Source: an uncultured Prevotellaceae bacterium
GTDB lineage: Bacteria; Bacteroidota; Bacteroidia; Bacteroidales; Bacteroidaceae
Direction of reading: 5' to 3'
NCBI GenBank assembly: GCA_902779455.1
Contig: CACZBS010000022.1
Span: forward strand, 1 to 55,351
DNA: 55,351 nucleotides
Part shown: positions 14,874-22,753 of the stretch, piece after piece
Layout: the number at the start of each line of letters is the position of its first letter
Numbering within the stretch: the stretch's first letter is position 1
The notes under the pieces: generated by a model
Seen by the model: the letters and a program-made list of their open reading frames with translations, nothing else
Databases searched by the model: none
Told to the model about the DNA's origin: nothing
Program-made: the position numbers and the translations under genes

Positions 14874-17800
14874 TTACTTTACGGTCACGATAGCAATGCG
14901 GTTAGCATGAGTGGTGTCAGCACCCTTAGCCACGACGCGCGTCACGTTGACGCCCTTGTCCTTCAGATACTTGGCAACGGCGTCGGCACGCTCCTGCGAG
15001 AGACGCTGGTTGGCGTCGTTGTTGCCTTCGGGCGAGGCGTAGGCCACGACCTCGACGTTGGAGCCCTTCTTGATGCCTGAGAGCTCAGTCTCATTGGAGA
15101 TCTCAGCCGAGTTCTGGGCGAAGGTGACGACGTAGGTGTTCTGTACCAGGACGTCCCTATCCTTTCCGGGAACCTCCTTGACGACCTCCTTCACGGTAGG
15201 CACTTCGCGGACCACCTCTCTGTCGACATACTGCACGACGGGCTTGCCGGCCTTGGCAGCCTTGCCGCCGCCGAAGTTGATCTTCACGCCGACCATGTAG
15301 GTGCGGGTGTGGGGATAGTTGCTCCAGCGATAGTCGACGCCGGGAGCGATGCCGCCCATGTTGACCTCGGGGTCGATGCCCTTATAGCCGGTGATGGTGA
15401 ACAGGTTGTTGGCAGTTCCGTAGAGCTGCAGGCTCTCTGCCCAACCGCCGAGATTGCGGAAGGTGTAGCCCAGGGTGAGCGATGCCAGGCGGAAGTAGTC
15501 GCCCTTCTCGAGGAATCGGTCGCTGGGGATGTTGCTCAGGTTGTCCGTAGCAGGACGGTCGGTGATGAATTCCTTCAGCACGTTCTTGCCGCCGGCGAAG
15601 AAGTCGGGAGCGGTGTAGTGAGCGCGCGAGCTGTTGTAGATCTTGTTGCCCAGCACGCCGGTGAAGAATGCCGTGGCGCTCCAGTTCTTATAAGTAAAGG
15701 TGTTGTTCCATCCGAAGTTCAGCTTGGGCTGAGCGTTGCCGGCCACGTAGCGGTCCTTGTACTCGGGAGCATTGGTGACCTCGCCGGTCTTGTTGCCGTT
15801 GTCGTCGCGGACATAGTAGGAGGCCTTGCCGCTGTCGTCATATCCTGCAAACTCATAGAGGAAGAACGTACCGATGGGCTCGCCTTCCATGACGCGCTGC
15901 GTGTAGCCGTTGGCCGAGACGCCGGCCACGTGGGGCTCACCCTGAGCGAAGGTCGAGGTCTGGAACTTGTCGTTCGAGAGCTTGTCGACGGTGTTCTTGT
16001 TATGGGCCAGATTGATGGTGGTCATCCAGTTGAAGTTCTTCGTGCGGATGGCGTCGATGTTGATGGTGAACTCCACACCGCGGTTGGTGATCTCACCGAC
16101 GTTGGCCTGAATTTCGCCGTACGGATAAATCACGGGCGATACAGGATACTTCCAAATGAGGTCCTTGGTCTTCTTGTTGTAGAACTCAATGCTACCGTTG
16201 ATGCGGTTGTTCCAGAAGGCATAGTCGAGACCAACGTTGAACATGGCGGTCGACTCCCACTTCAGGTCGGGATTGGCCAGTTTGGTAGCGCCCAAGATAG
16301 CCCAGGATTTTCCTTGATAGGTGAAAGTGCCACGATAATTGCCGTATGCATCGAATACTCCATAGGTGGGTACGCCAGAATAAGCACCGAAGCCAATGGC
16401 GTTACCGCTGATACCGTAGCCGGCACGGAGTTTCAACTGATCGAAGATGGAGCCCTTCATGAAGCTCTCCTCAGCGATGTTCCATGCGACAGAGACCGAG
16501 GGGAATGTTCCCCAGCGATGGCCTGGAGCGAACACCGACGAACCATCGCGACGGATGGTGGCCTGGAGCATGTAGCGGCTGTTGTAGGAGTAGCTCAGAC
16601 GTCCGTAGAACGAGATGTTGCGGACGGTCTCCTTGGTGCCGCTCTGTACGGCCGACTGTCCGTCCATGACGCCAGCATACGACATGTTGTTCCACTTCAG
16701 GTAGTCGTCGAAGTAGTTGTGGTTCCAGAATCCGAAGCCGTCGTTCGAGTTGCGCTCCTCCCATGAGTAACCGGCCATGAGGGCCAGTTTATGGGCCTTG
16801 GCGATGGTGACGTCGTAGTTGAGGTAGGTCTCGAAGGTCTGATCATCGCCTAAGTAGGTGTTGCGTTCGGCAGTACCGTTGTAGTCATTGTACGGCGTGA
16901 TTTGTGTGTTGTGCGTGCGATAGCTGCTGTAGGTGCTCTGGCGGTTGGAGAACGAGTAGTTGGCGTTCCAGTCAAGACCCTCGATGATGTGGAGGGTGGC
17001 CTTGCCGATGAACTGGTTGCGCTTCCACATGGTCTCTGAGAGGTCCTCGTTGATCATCGAGACGGGGTTGTAGTTGGCCGAGCCGTCGCCTGCCGTCCAC
17101 GAGCCGTCAGCATTGCGGATGGGGTAGGTGGGGTTGAAGTAGTTCATGGCGTCGAGCACGGAGGCCGAGCCACGTCCGTCTGTGAAGTAGCCCATGGGCA
17201 CGCCCACGTGCTTGCCGTACATCATGTTCATGCCGACCGACACGTCGAGGTGGTCCTTGAGGATGCTCGAGCTGATGAGCGAGCGTACGTTGAGGCGGTT
17301 CATGTGAGTGCCGTCGATGACGCCCTCGCGGTTCATGTAGTTGGCGCTGGCCATGTACTTGGTCTTGCCTGCGCCGCCGTTGATGCTGACGTTGTGGTTG
17401 TGGGAGATGCCGGTGCGCAGCACTTCGTCCTGCCAGTCGGTGTCGCCGCCCTTGTCGTAGGCATAGTCGATGCCGTTGGCGTTGACGTAGTTGCGGATGT
17501 CGTCAGCCGTAGCCATGTCGAGGGTCTTGGCGATGCGGTCGAAGGCGACGTATCCGTTGTAGGTGACGTTGGTGCGGCCTTCCTGTCCGCTCTTGGTGGT
17601 GATGATGATCACGCCGTTGGCGGCCTTCGAGCCGTAGATGGCGGTGGCGGAAGCATCGCGGAGCACGTCGATCGACTCAATGTCGTCGGGGGCCACCATC
17701 GAGATGTCGACGCCGGGAATACCGTCGATGACGTAGTAGGGCTCCATGGCAGCACCTTCACGCAGCGACGAGGCACCGCGCAGGGTGATTGAGGGCGTGC

Positions 17801-18278
17801 CGTTGGGGTCGCCCGTGGTGGTGACGGTCAGGCCGGCCACCTTGCCCTGCAGCAACGAGGCGGGGTCGGTGAAGACGCCCTGGTTGAGGTCCTTGGCCTG
17901 AACGGTGGTGATCGAGGAGGTGACGTCCTTACGGCGCATGGTGCCGTAGCCGACGACGACGACCTCGTCGAGGAGCTGGTTGTCCTCCTGGAGGGTGACG
18001 GTCATGCCGTTGCGTGCGGCGACGGTCTGTGTGTTGTAGCCGATGTAGCTGACGTTGAGACGGGCGCCGGGTTTCACGTTGAGGGTGAACTGTCCGTCGA
18101 TGTTAGTGGTGGCGCCGTTGGTTGTTCCGGCTTCCACGACGCTCACGCCGATGAGGGCTTCGCCCTTCGAATCGGTGACAGTGCCGGTGATGCGCTGCTG
18201 TGCCCATGCGACGGTGGTCATCATCAGGAGCAAGGCGAGCGTGAGCACGCGGCCGAAGTTCTGTTTTACGTTTCGCAT
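14874..18278 (-). CDS. SusC/RagA-family TonB-dependent transporter with C-terminal OmpA-like domain
   Basis: 1134 residues from the ATG at 18278 (MRNVKQNFGRVLTLALLLMM signal peptide). An upstream in-frame start at 18356 lies in the palindrome region and is unlikely. Domain order: carboxypeptidase-D-like N-terminal domain (ITGTVTDSKGEALIGVSVVE), TonB box and plug (DEVVVVGYGTMRRKDVTSSI), a 22-strand barrel to about residue 1010 (TRTYMVGVKINFGGG), and a linker rich in VVREVP/VVKEVP. The last ~85 residues are OmpA-like: TFAQNSAEISNETELSGI, VVAYASPEGNNDANQRLSQE, RADAVAKYLKDKGV. Such a tail is unusual for SusC. The peptidoglycan-contacting Asp of OmpA (GYTD) is replaced (AYASPEG), while the Arg of the LSxxRA motif is kept. 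Confidence 0.93.
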   Translation of the reverse strand: MRNVKQNFGRVLTLALLLMMTTVAWAQQRITGTVTDSKGEALIGVSVVEAGTTNGATTNIDGQFTLNVKPGARLNVSYIGYNTQTVAARNGMTVTLQEDNQLLDEVVVVGYGTMRRKDVTSSITTVQAKDLNQGVFTDPASLLQGKVAGLTVTTTGDPNGTPSITLRGASSLREGAAMEPYYVIDGIPGVDISMVAPDDIESIDVLRDASATAIYGSKAANGVIIITTKSGQEGRTNVTYNGYVAFDRIAKTLDMATADDIRNYVNANGIDYAYDKGGDTDWQDEVLRTGISHNHNVSINGGAGKTKYMASANYMNREGVIDGTHMNRLNVRSLISSSILKDHLDVSVGMNMMYGKHVGVPMGYFTDGRGSASVLDAMNYFNPTYPIRNADGSWTAGDGSANYNPVSMINEDLSETMWKRNQFIGKATLHIIEGLDWNANYSFSNRQSTYSSYRTHNTQITPYNDYNGTAERNTYLGDDQTFETYLNYDVTIAKAHKLALMAGYSWEERNSNDGFGFWNHNYFDDYLKWNNMSYAGVMDGQSAVQSGTKETVRNISFYGRLSYSYNSRYMLQATIRRDGSSVFAPGHRWGTFPSVSVAWNIAEESFMKGSIFDQLKLRAGYGISGNAIGFGAYSGVPTYGVFDAYGNYRGTFTYQGKSWAILGATKLANPDLKWESTAMFNVGLDYAFWNNRINGSIEFYNKKTKDLIWKYPVSPVIYPYGEIQANVGEITNRGVEFTINIDAIRTKNFNWMTTINLAHNKNTVDKLSNDKFQTSTFAQGEPHVAGVSANGYTQRVMEGEPIGTFFLYEFAGYDDSGKASYYVRDDNGNKTGEVTNAPEYKDRYVAGNAQPKLNFGWNNTFTYKNWSATAFFTGVLGNKIYNSSRAHYTAPDFFAGGKNVLKEFITDRPATDNLSNIPSDRFLEKGDYFRLASLTLGYTFRNLGGWAESLQLYGTANNLFTITGYKGIDPEVNMGGIAPGVDYRWSNYPHTRTYMVGVKINFGGGKAAKAGKPVVQYVDREVVREVPTVKEVVKEVPGKDRDVLVQNTYVVTFAQNSAEISNETELSGIKKGSNVEVVAYASPEGNNDANQRLSQERADAVAKYLKDKGVNVTRVVAKGADTTHANRIAIVTVK

Positions 18279-18331
18279 AAATGTTTTTTTAAGGGTTAAT
18301 ATTGAATGGTTTTCTGATGTCTTGGGCTTTG

Positions 18332-18354
18332 GTGTTGCAACAGTGTTGCAACAC
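18332..18354. promoter_or_regulatory. 23-bp palindrome upstream of the SusC gene, operator-like
   Basis: Two copies of TGTTGCAACA, each itself palindromic, are spaced 11 bp apart. Together they form a perfect dyad with 11-bp arms around one central base. It lies 54-76 bp upstream of the SusC start, in the 137-bp gap after GH28. Placement and symmetry fit a regulator binding site; it could also be a small hairpin in the transcript. Confidence 0.5.
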
Positions 18355-18415
18355 ACTGGGACGGAATGGGGGCGGCGGGGGCGCTGGCGGGGCGAGGGCT
18401 CCTTTCGGCGCGGGG

Positions 18416-19771
18416 TCAGGGCTCCTGGCAGTTGTCGGTGACGACGGGGACGTCCATCTGGAGCAGCTCGTCGTAGTCGGCGTAGATGAAGCCGTCGCCG
18501 CGGCAGGGGCGCTTGTCCATGGGTGCGCGGCTGAGGCCCTTGGGGCGGCGCAGGTCAATGCGGACGTTATTGAAGTGGATGCCCTTGACGCGGCCCTGGC
18601 GGTCGGCGCCGATGAAGCAGGCGTTAGGGCTGACGGCTGTGATGTTGTTGAACCAGATGTTGCTGACGTTGCCGCATCGGCCGTGGGTCTCGCCCTTAGG
18701 GAACCGCCAGTTGGCGTCCTTGTGGTTGCCGTCGGCGCGGGGGTAGCTGGTCACGTAGATGGGCTCGGCCTTTCCCCACCAGACGTCGCTCCATAGGCGG
18801 AGGTCCATGTGGATGTTCGAGAAGGTGATGTTGCTGACGGTGCCCTCGTCGCGGTTCTGTATGCCGAGTCCGCGGTTGGAGCTGGTGATGATGCAATTGT
18901 CGAAGAGGACGTTCGCGATGGAGTCCATGTTCTCCGACCCGATCTTGATGGCACAGGAGCGCGAGGACATGGTGCAGTTCGTGACGACGATGTCGCGGCA
19001 CGGCCCGTACTCCTCAAACTCGCGGCGGTTCTTCAGGCAGATGCAGTCGTCGCCTGAGGTGATGTGGCAGTTCGAGATGCGCACGTTGCGCGAGTGGTCG
19101 AGGTCGATGCCGTCGCCGTTGCGGATCTTCAGGTTGTTGAGCAGCTGAATGCCGTCGATGACGGCGCCGTCGCAGCCTACGAGGTGGACGGTCCAGTAGG
19201 CGCCCTCGCGGATGGTGACGTCGCGGATCGTCAGGTTGCGGCAGCCGTAGAAGGTCAGCACGTGCGGCCGTGGGTCCTCTATGAGTTGAGAGTTGAGAGT
19301 TGAGAGTTGAGAATTGGCTACCGCCTTCAGTGGCTTCAGCTCGTACGAGTCGTCGAGCTCGGCGCCCATGAAGCGGATGCCGTTGCCGTGGATGGTGCCG
19401 CGTCCGGTGATGGCGATGTTGTCGGCATCGTTGGCCCATATCCAGAGCATGCCCTCGCCGCGGTTTTCGCGGAAGGCGCTCAGCTGATAGATGGATTCGT
19501 CGGGATTGGCCCGCAGCACGGCTGTCGGGTCGAGATAGAGCTCGACGTTCGACTTCAGCTCCAGCGGTCCCGAGAGGTACTCGTGCCCGCGCGACAAAAG
19601 AACGCGTCCGCCGCCCTCGCGCGAACATTTATTTATAGCGGCCTGCAGCGCAGGCGCATCGTCAGTCGTTCCGTCGCCGCGGGCTCCGAAGTCAAGCACA
19701 TCGTAGACCGTCTGGGCGTGTCCGAAGACTGAGAATATTAAAAATAAAAGTGTGCCAAAGGCTTTTTTCAT
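18416..19771 (-). CDS. Glycoside hydrolase family 28 (polygalacturonase-like)
   Basis: 451 residues with signal peptide (MKKAFGTLLFLIFSVFGHAQ). It is a right-handed beta-helix enzyme expected to cleave galacturonic acid linkages in pectin. The beginning, VYDVLDFGARGDGTTDDAPALQ, is typical of pectate-lyase-like folds. NGDGID (Asp220) and SGDDC (Asp241, Asp242) match the catalytic aspartates of GH28. The GHG histidine motif is replaced by SCAIKIGSE, as in some exo- or rhamnogalacturonan-type members. Residues ~151-163 (ANSQLSTLNSQLI) come from an in-frame 7-nt tandem repeat. It is upstream of SusC on the same strand and has its own promoter. Confidence 0.9.
   Translation of the reverse strand: MKKAFGTLLFLIFSVFGHAQTVYDVLDFGARGDGTTDDAPALQAAINKCSREGGGRVLLSRGHEYLSGPLELKSNVELYLDPTAVLRANPDESIYQLSAFRENRGEGMLWIWANDADNIAITGRGTIHGNGIRFMGAELDDSYELKPLKAVANSQLSTLNSQLIEDPRPHVLTFYGCRNLTIRDVTIREGAYWTVHLVGCDGAVIDGIQLLNNLKIRNGDGIDLDHSRNVRISNCHITSGDDCICLKNRREFEEYGPCRDIVVTNCTMSSRSCAIKIGSENMDSIANVLFDNCIITSSNRGLGIQNRDEGTVSNITFSNIHMDLRLWSDVWWGKAEPIYVTSYPRADGNHKDANWRFPKGETHGRCGNVSNIWFNNITAVSPNACFIGADRQGRVKGIHFNNVRIDLRRPKGLSRAPMDKRPCRGDGFIYADYDELLQMDVPVVTDNCQEP
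19281..19317 (-). repeat. 7-nt tandem repeat (GAGTTGA) inside the GH28 gene
   Basis: About five copies of GAGTTGA (plus strand) lie within the GH28 frame. Read on the coding strand they give the NSQLSTLNSQL peptide, because 21 bp make seven codons. The surrounding GH28 sequence resumes normally on both sides. Confidence 0.8.
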
Positions 19772-19807
19772 ATCTGTCTACACAGGGTAAAAGGGGTTTT
19801 AGCGCGG

Positions 19808-19815
19808 CAAAGGTA
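19808..19815 (-). promoter_or_regulatory. -7 element for GH28
   Basis: The minus strand reads TACCTTTG, 36 bp upstream of the GH28 start. This promoter may also serve the SusC/SusD genes downstream. Confidence 0.6.
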
Positions 19816-19960
19816 AGCATTTTTCACGAAACACAAAAACTTTTTGCGTTTTTTTTGCTTTCTGAGTGTCTGAGGGGGTGGGGACCTGATTGCGTCAAGG
19901 TGGAGAATTTGTCAGTGTGCGGGTGCGAATTTTCCTGACAAAAGCAGGGCCGCGGAGGCG

Positions 19961-20044
19961 GAAAGCACCGCTTCTTCGCCCGAGAAGCGGTGCTTTTCGG
20001 GTCGAAAAGCGGCACTTCTCTCCTCGAAAAGCACCGCTTTATTT
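19961..20044. repeat. Intergenic hairpin repeat, copy 1 (GCGGTGCTTTTCG family)
   Basis: Four ~16-bp units of the GAAGCGGTGCTTTTCG type in mixed orientation form strong stem-loops. The right flank (CGTTGATTTTCA ... GCGAATTTTGTTTACAA, to ~20118) is shared with the copy at 50478, so the repeat is longer than the hairpin alone. It occupies most of the 450-bp gap between GH28 and GH51; the rest holds the two promoters. Confidence 0.8.
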
Positions 20045-20189
20045 TCGTTGATTTTCAATCCGTCTGATTATCAACCGGTTATAAAAACTGCTTGTTTTGT
20101 TGCGAATTTTGTTTACAAAAGTTCGAAAGTTTGCCGCCTTTTCGGCATAAAAATACCGTTAATCTTTTGCACGTCTCATTATTTCTTTG

Positions 20190-20197
20190 TAACTTTG
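20190..20197 (+). promoter_or_regulatory. Promoter of the GH51-GH43-GH154 operon
   Basis: TAACTTTG matches the -7 element, and TTTG at 20166-20169 fits the -33 element with 20-bp spacing. The GH51 ATG follows 26 bp later. Confidence 0.65.
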
Positions 20198-20223
20198 CAC
20201 GCAAACTAAAACAATTGTCGGTT

Positions 20224-22734
20224 ATGAAACTACGAATGTTACTGCCGCTGCTCGTCGTTGTGGCTTGTTATACGTTGGGCGCCAAGGCCCAGAGCGATTC
20301 CATCTTCGTCTATTCGCCCGACCAGCGGGCCGGACTCCACGTGGCCGTGCTTGAGCAAGGCCATTGGTGCCACGTGGGACAGCTCTGCTCGAGCGACTAC
20401 GGCCCCTGGGGCGCCGAGAAGCGTATGCACGAGCCCTCGCTCTGCCGGGCCCAGGACGGGTCGTGGCGACTCGTGTTTCAGGTCAACGACCATGCCCCCT
20501 GCTTCGCCGCTGCCTATAGCCAGGACCTCGTCCACTGGCGTCCGCAGGACTATCCGCACATGCAGACCGACCAGTGCCTGGCGCCCGTGGTGTGTCCTGC
20601 CGGCGACGGCTTCGAGGTCATCTTCGTGGCCCATGGGCAGTATTATCGCACGGAGGCCTCGGCCGACTTCCGCCACTTCTCGGCCTGTGCGCCCATCGAG
20701 CTGCAGGGCTTCGACGGCGGGCTGAAAGCCGTCAGTCACGAGACGGTCGACGGCAAGCTCTGCGACGGGCAGACCTTTGTCATCAATTCCGATGAAATGG
20801 GCAAAATTCGCGACTTTTTCGCCAAAAATGAAGCCGACGGCCGCCTCTCGGCCGAGCGCATGCACGACGATGCGACGAACCTCGCATGGCTGACGTCGCC
20901 CGTCGAGGCTACGCTCAAAGTCGACCTGAACAAGGAGAAAACGATCAGCGACCAGCTCATCGGCATCTTCTTCGAGGATATCAGCTATGCGGCCGACGGC
21001 GGCCTCTACGCCGAGATGGTCCAGAACCGCGACTTCGAATATTCGCAGCGCGACCGCCGCGAGTGGTCGGCCACGACGGCCTGGCACTGCGCCCGCCCCA
21101 TCGAGATTGCCACTGAGCATCCGCTGAGCAAGAACAATCCGCACTACGCCCTGCTATGGACCGACACCCTCTGGAACGAGGGCTGGGACGGCATCGCCGT
21201 CGAGCAGGGCAAGAAGTATGACTTCTCGATGTATGTTCTGGCCGGCGGACAGAAACAGGTGTTCACTATTCAACTGCAAAGCGAGGACGGCACCGTGTTG
21301 GCCAGCAGCGACGTCAAGACGAAGGGCACCGAATGGCAACAGTATTCGACCGTGCTGACGGCCAAAGGCAGCGACGCCAAGGCCCGGCTGGCCATCATCC
21401 CGCGGAAGGCGGCCCACGTGGGCGTCGACATGATCTCGCTCTTCCCGCAGGAGACCTTTATGAACCGCAAGAACGGCCTGCGCCGCGACCTGGCTGAGAC
21501 GATAGCCCGCCTGAAGCCCAAGTTCGTGCGCTTCCCCGGCGGTTGCATGAGCCACGGCCAGGGGCTGGACAACATCTACCACTGGCACGAGACCATCGGC
21601 CCGCTCCAGGACCGCCGGCCCGATTTCAACATCTGGCACTATCATCAGACGCGCGGCCTCGGTTTCTACGAGTATTTCCAGTTCTGCGAGGACATCGGCG
21701 CCGAGCCGCTGCCCGTGCTGGCCGCCGGCGTGCCCTGTCAGAACTCGGCCGCCAATGGCGAGGGCTTTGCCGGACAGCAGGGCGGCATCCCGATGGAGGA
21801 CATGCCCGCCTACATCGACGAGCTCTGCCACCTCATCGAGTGGGCCAACGCCGACCCGAAGACCAACGAGTGGGCCGCCAAGCGCGCCGCGGCCGGACAC
21901 CCCGAGCCCTTCAACCTGAAATATATCGGCATCGGCAACGAGGACATCATCTCGACCGTGTTCGAGGAGCGCTATGTCATGATTTGCCGTGCCCTGCGCG
22001 AGCGCCATCCCGAGATCAAGGTCTGCGGCACCGTAGGCCCCTTCCACACGCCGTCGGCCGACTACCTGGAGGGCTGGGACCTCTGCCGTCGCCACCCCGA
22101 CCTGCAGTTTATGACCGACGAGCACTACTATGAGTCGACCGGATGGTTCCTCCACCATCGCGACTATTATGACCAATACGACCGCCAGGGCACGAAGGTC
22201 TACCTCGGCGAGTGGGCCGCCTCGACCCGCGTCAAGCGCCCCAACGTGGAGACGGCGCTGGCCGAAGCACTCTATCTGACTGATGTCGAGCGCAATGGCG
22301 ACGTGGTCGAGATGACGTCCTATGCCCCCATGCTCTGCAAGGAGGGCCATCACAACTGGGACCCCGACATGATCTACTTCACCAACACTGAGGTGCGCAC
22401 CACGCCGGCCTACGAGGTGCAGCGCCTGTTCTCCGTCTACAGCGGCGACAGGTATGTTAATGTACAATGTACAGTGAATAATGAACAATTGATACATAGG
22501 GTGGGGGCCTCGCTGGTGCGCGACTCGCGGTCGGGCCGGCGCTATCTGAAGCTGGTCAACGCCCTGCCCGTGGCGCTGAACTTCAAGGTCAGCGGACTGC
22601 AGCTGCCCCAGAGCGTGAAGTGCGAGCAGTTCACCGGCCGCGATATCGAGGACCAGAAGGCCAAGGCAGAGACGATCGAGACTGATGCCCCGACCAGTCT
22701 GCCGCCCTATAGCATCCGAGTCATTGAATTATAA
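20224..22734 (+). CDS. GH51 alpha-L-arabinofuranosidase with N-terminal GH43-like propeller part
   Basis: 836 residues with the start at 20224 and a signal peptide (MLLPLLVVVACYTLGAKAQ). Residues ~22-225 look like part of a GH43-type beta-propeller (MHEPSLCRAQDGSWRLVFQV, YSQDLVHWRPQDYP) without a visible complete active site. GH51 follows: IGIFFEDISYAADGG, KFVRFPGGC, acid/base Glu573 in GIGNED, and nucleophile Glu663 in YLGEWA. It should release arabinose from arabinan or arabinoxylan side chains. Residues ~743-758 (YVNVQCTVNNEQLIH) come from an in-frame short repeat. It is the first gene of a tight operon with another GH51, two GH43 and GH154. Confidence 0.92.
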   Translation: MKLRMLLPLLVVVACYTLGAKAQSDSIFVYSPDQRAGLHVAVLEQGHWCHVGQLCSSDYGPWGAEKRMHEPSLCRAQDGSWRLVFQVNDHAPCFAAAYSQDLVHWRPQDYPHMQTDQCLAPVVCPAGDGFEVIFVAHGQYYRTEASADFRHFSACAPIELQGFDGGLKAVSHETVDGKLCDGQTFVINSDEMGKIRDFFAKNEADGRLSAERMHDDATNLAWLTSPVEATLKVDLNKEKTISDQLIGIFFEDISYAADGGLYAEMVQNRDFEYSQRDRREWSATTAWHCARPIEIATEHPLSKNNPHYALLWTDTLWNEGWDGIAVEQGKKYDFSMYVLAGGQKQVFTIQLQSEDGTVLASSDVKTKGTEWQQYSTVLTAKGSDAKARLAIIPRKAAHVGVDMISLFPQETFMNRKNGLRRDLAETIARLKPKFVRFPGGCMSHGQGLDNIYHWHETIGPLQDRRPDFNIWHYHQTRGLGFYEYFQFCEDIGAEPLPVLAAGVPCQNSAANGEGFAGQQGGIPMEDMPAYIDELCHLIEWANADPKTNEWAAKRAAAGHPEPFNLKYIGIGNEDIISTVFEERYVMICRALRERHPEIKVCGTVGPFHTPSADYLEGWDLCRRHPDLQFMTDEHYYESTGWFLHHRDYYDQYDRQGTKVYLGEWAASTRVKRPNVETALAEALYLTDVERNGDVVEMTSYAPMLCKEGHHNWDPDMIYFTNTEVRTTPAYEVQRLFSVYSGDRYVNVQCTVNNEQLIHRVGASLVRDSRSGRRYLKLVNALPVALNFKVSGLQLPQSVKCEQFTGRDIEDQKAKAETIETDAPTSLPPYSIRVIEL
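22453..22497 (+). repeat. Short repeat (AATGTACA/AATGAACA type) inside the GH51 gene
   Basis: A run of TGTTAATGTACAATGTACAGTGAATAATGAACAATTG-like sequence, in units of about 7-8 nt, interrupts the GC-rich gene yet stays in frame. It is compositionally foreign to the surrounding DNA. Confidence 0.65.
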
Positions 22735-22753
22735 TAAAAACATAAACATAAAC

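Noticed and set aside
18279-18356. Earlier start for the SusC protein (MCCNTVATPK...)
   Set aside because: It would place 26 residues before a perfect signal peptide and would cover the TGTTGCAACA palindrome; the ATG at 18278 is the natural start.
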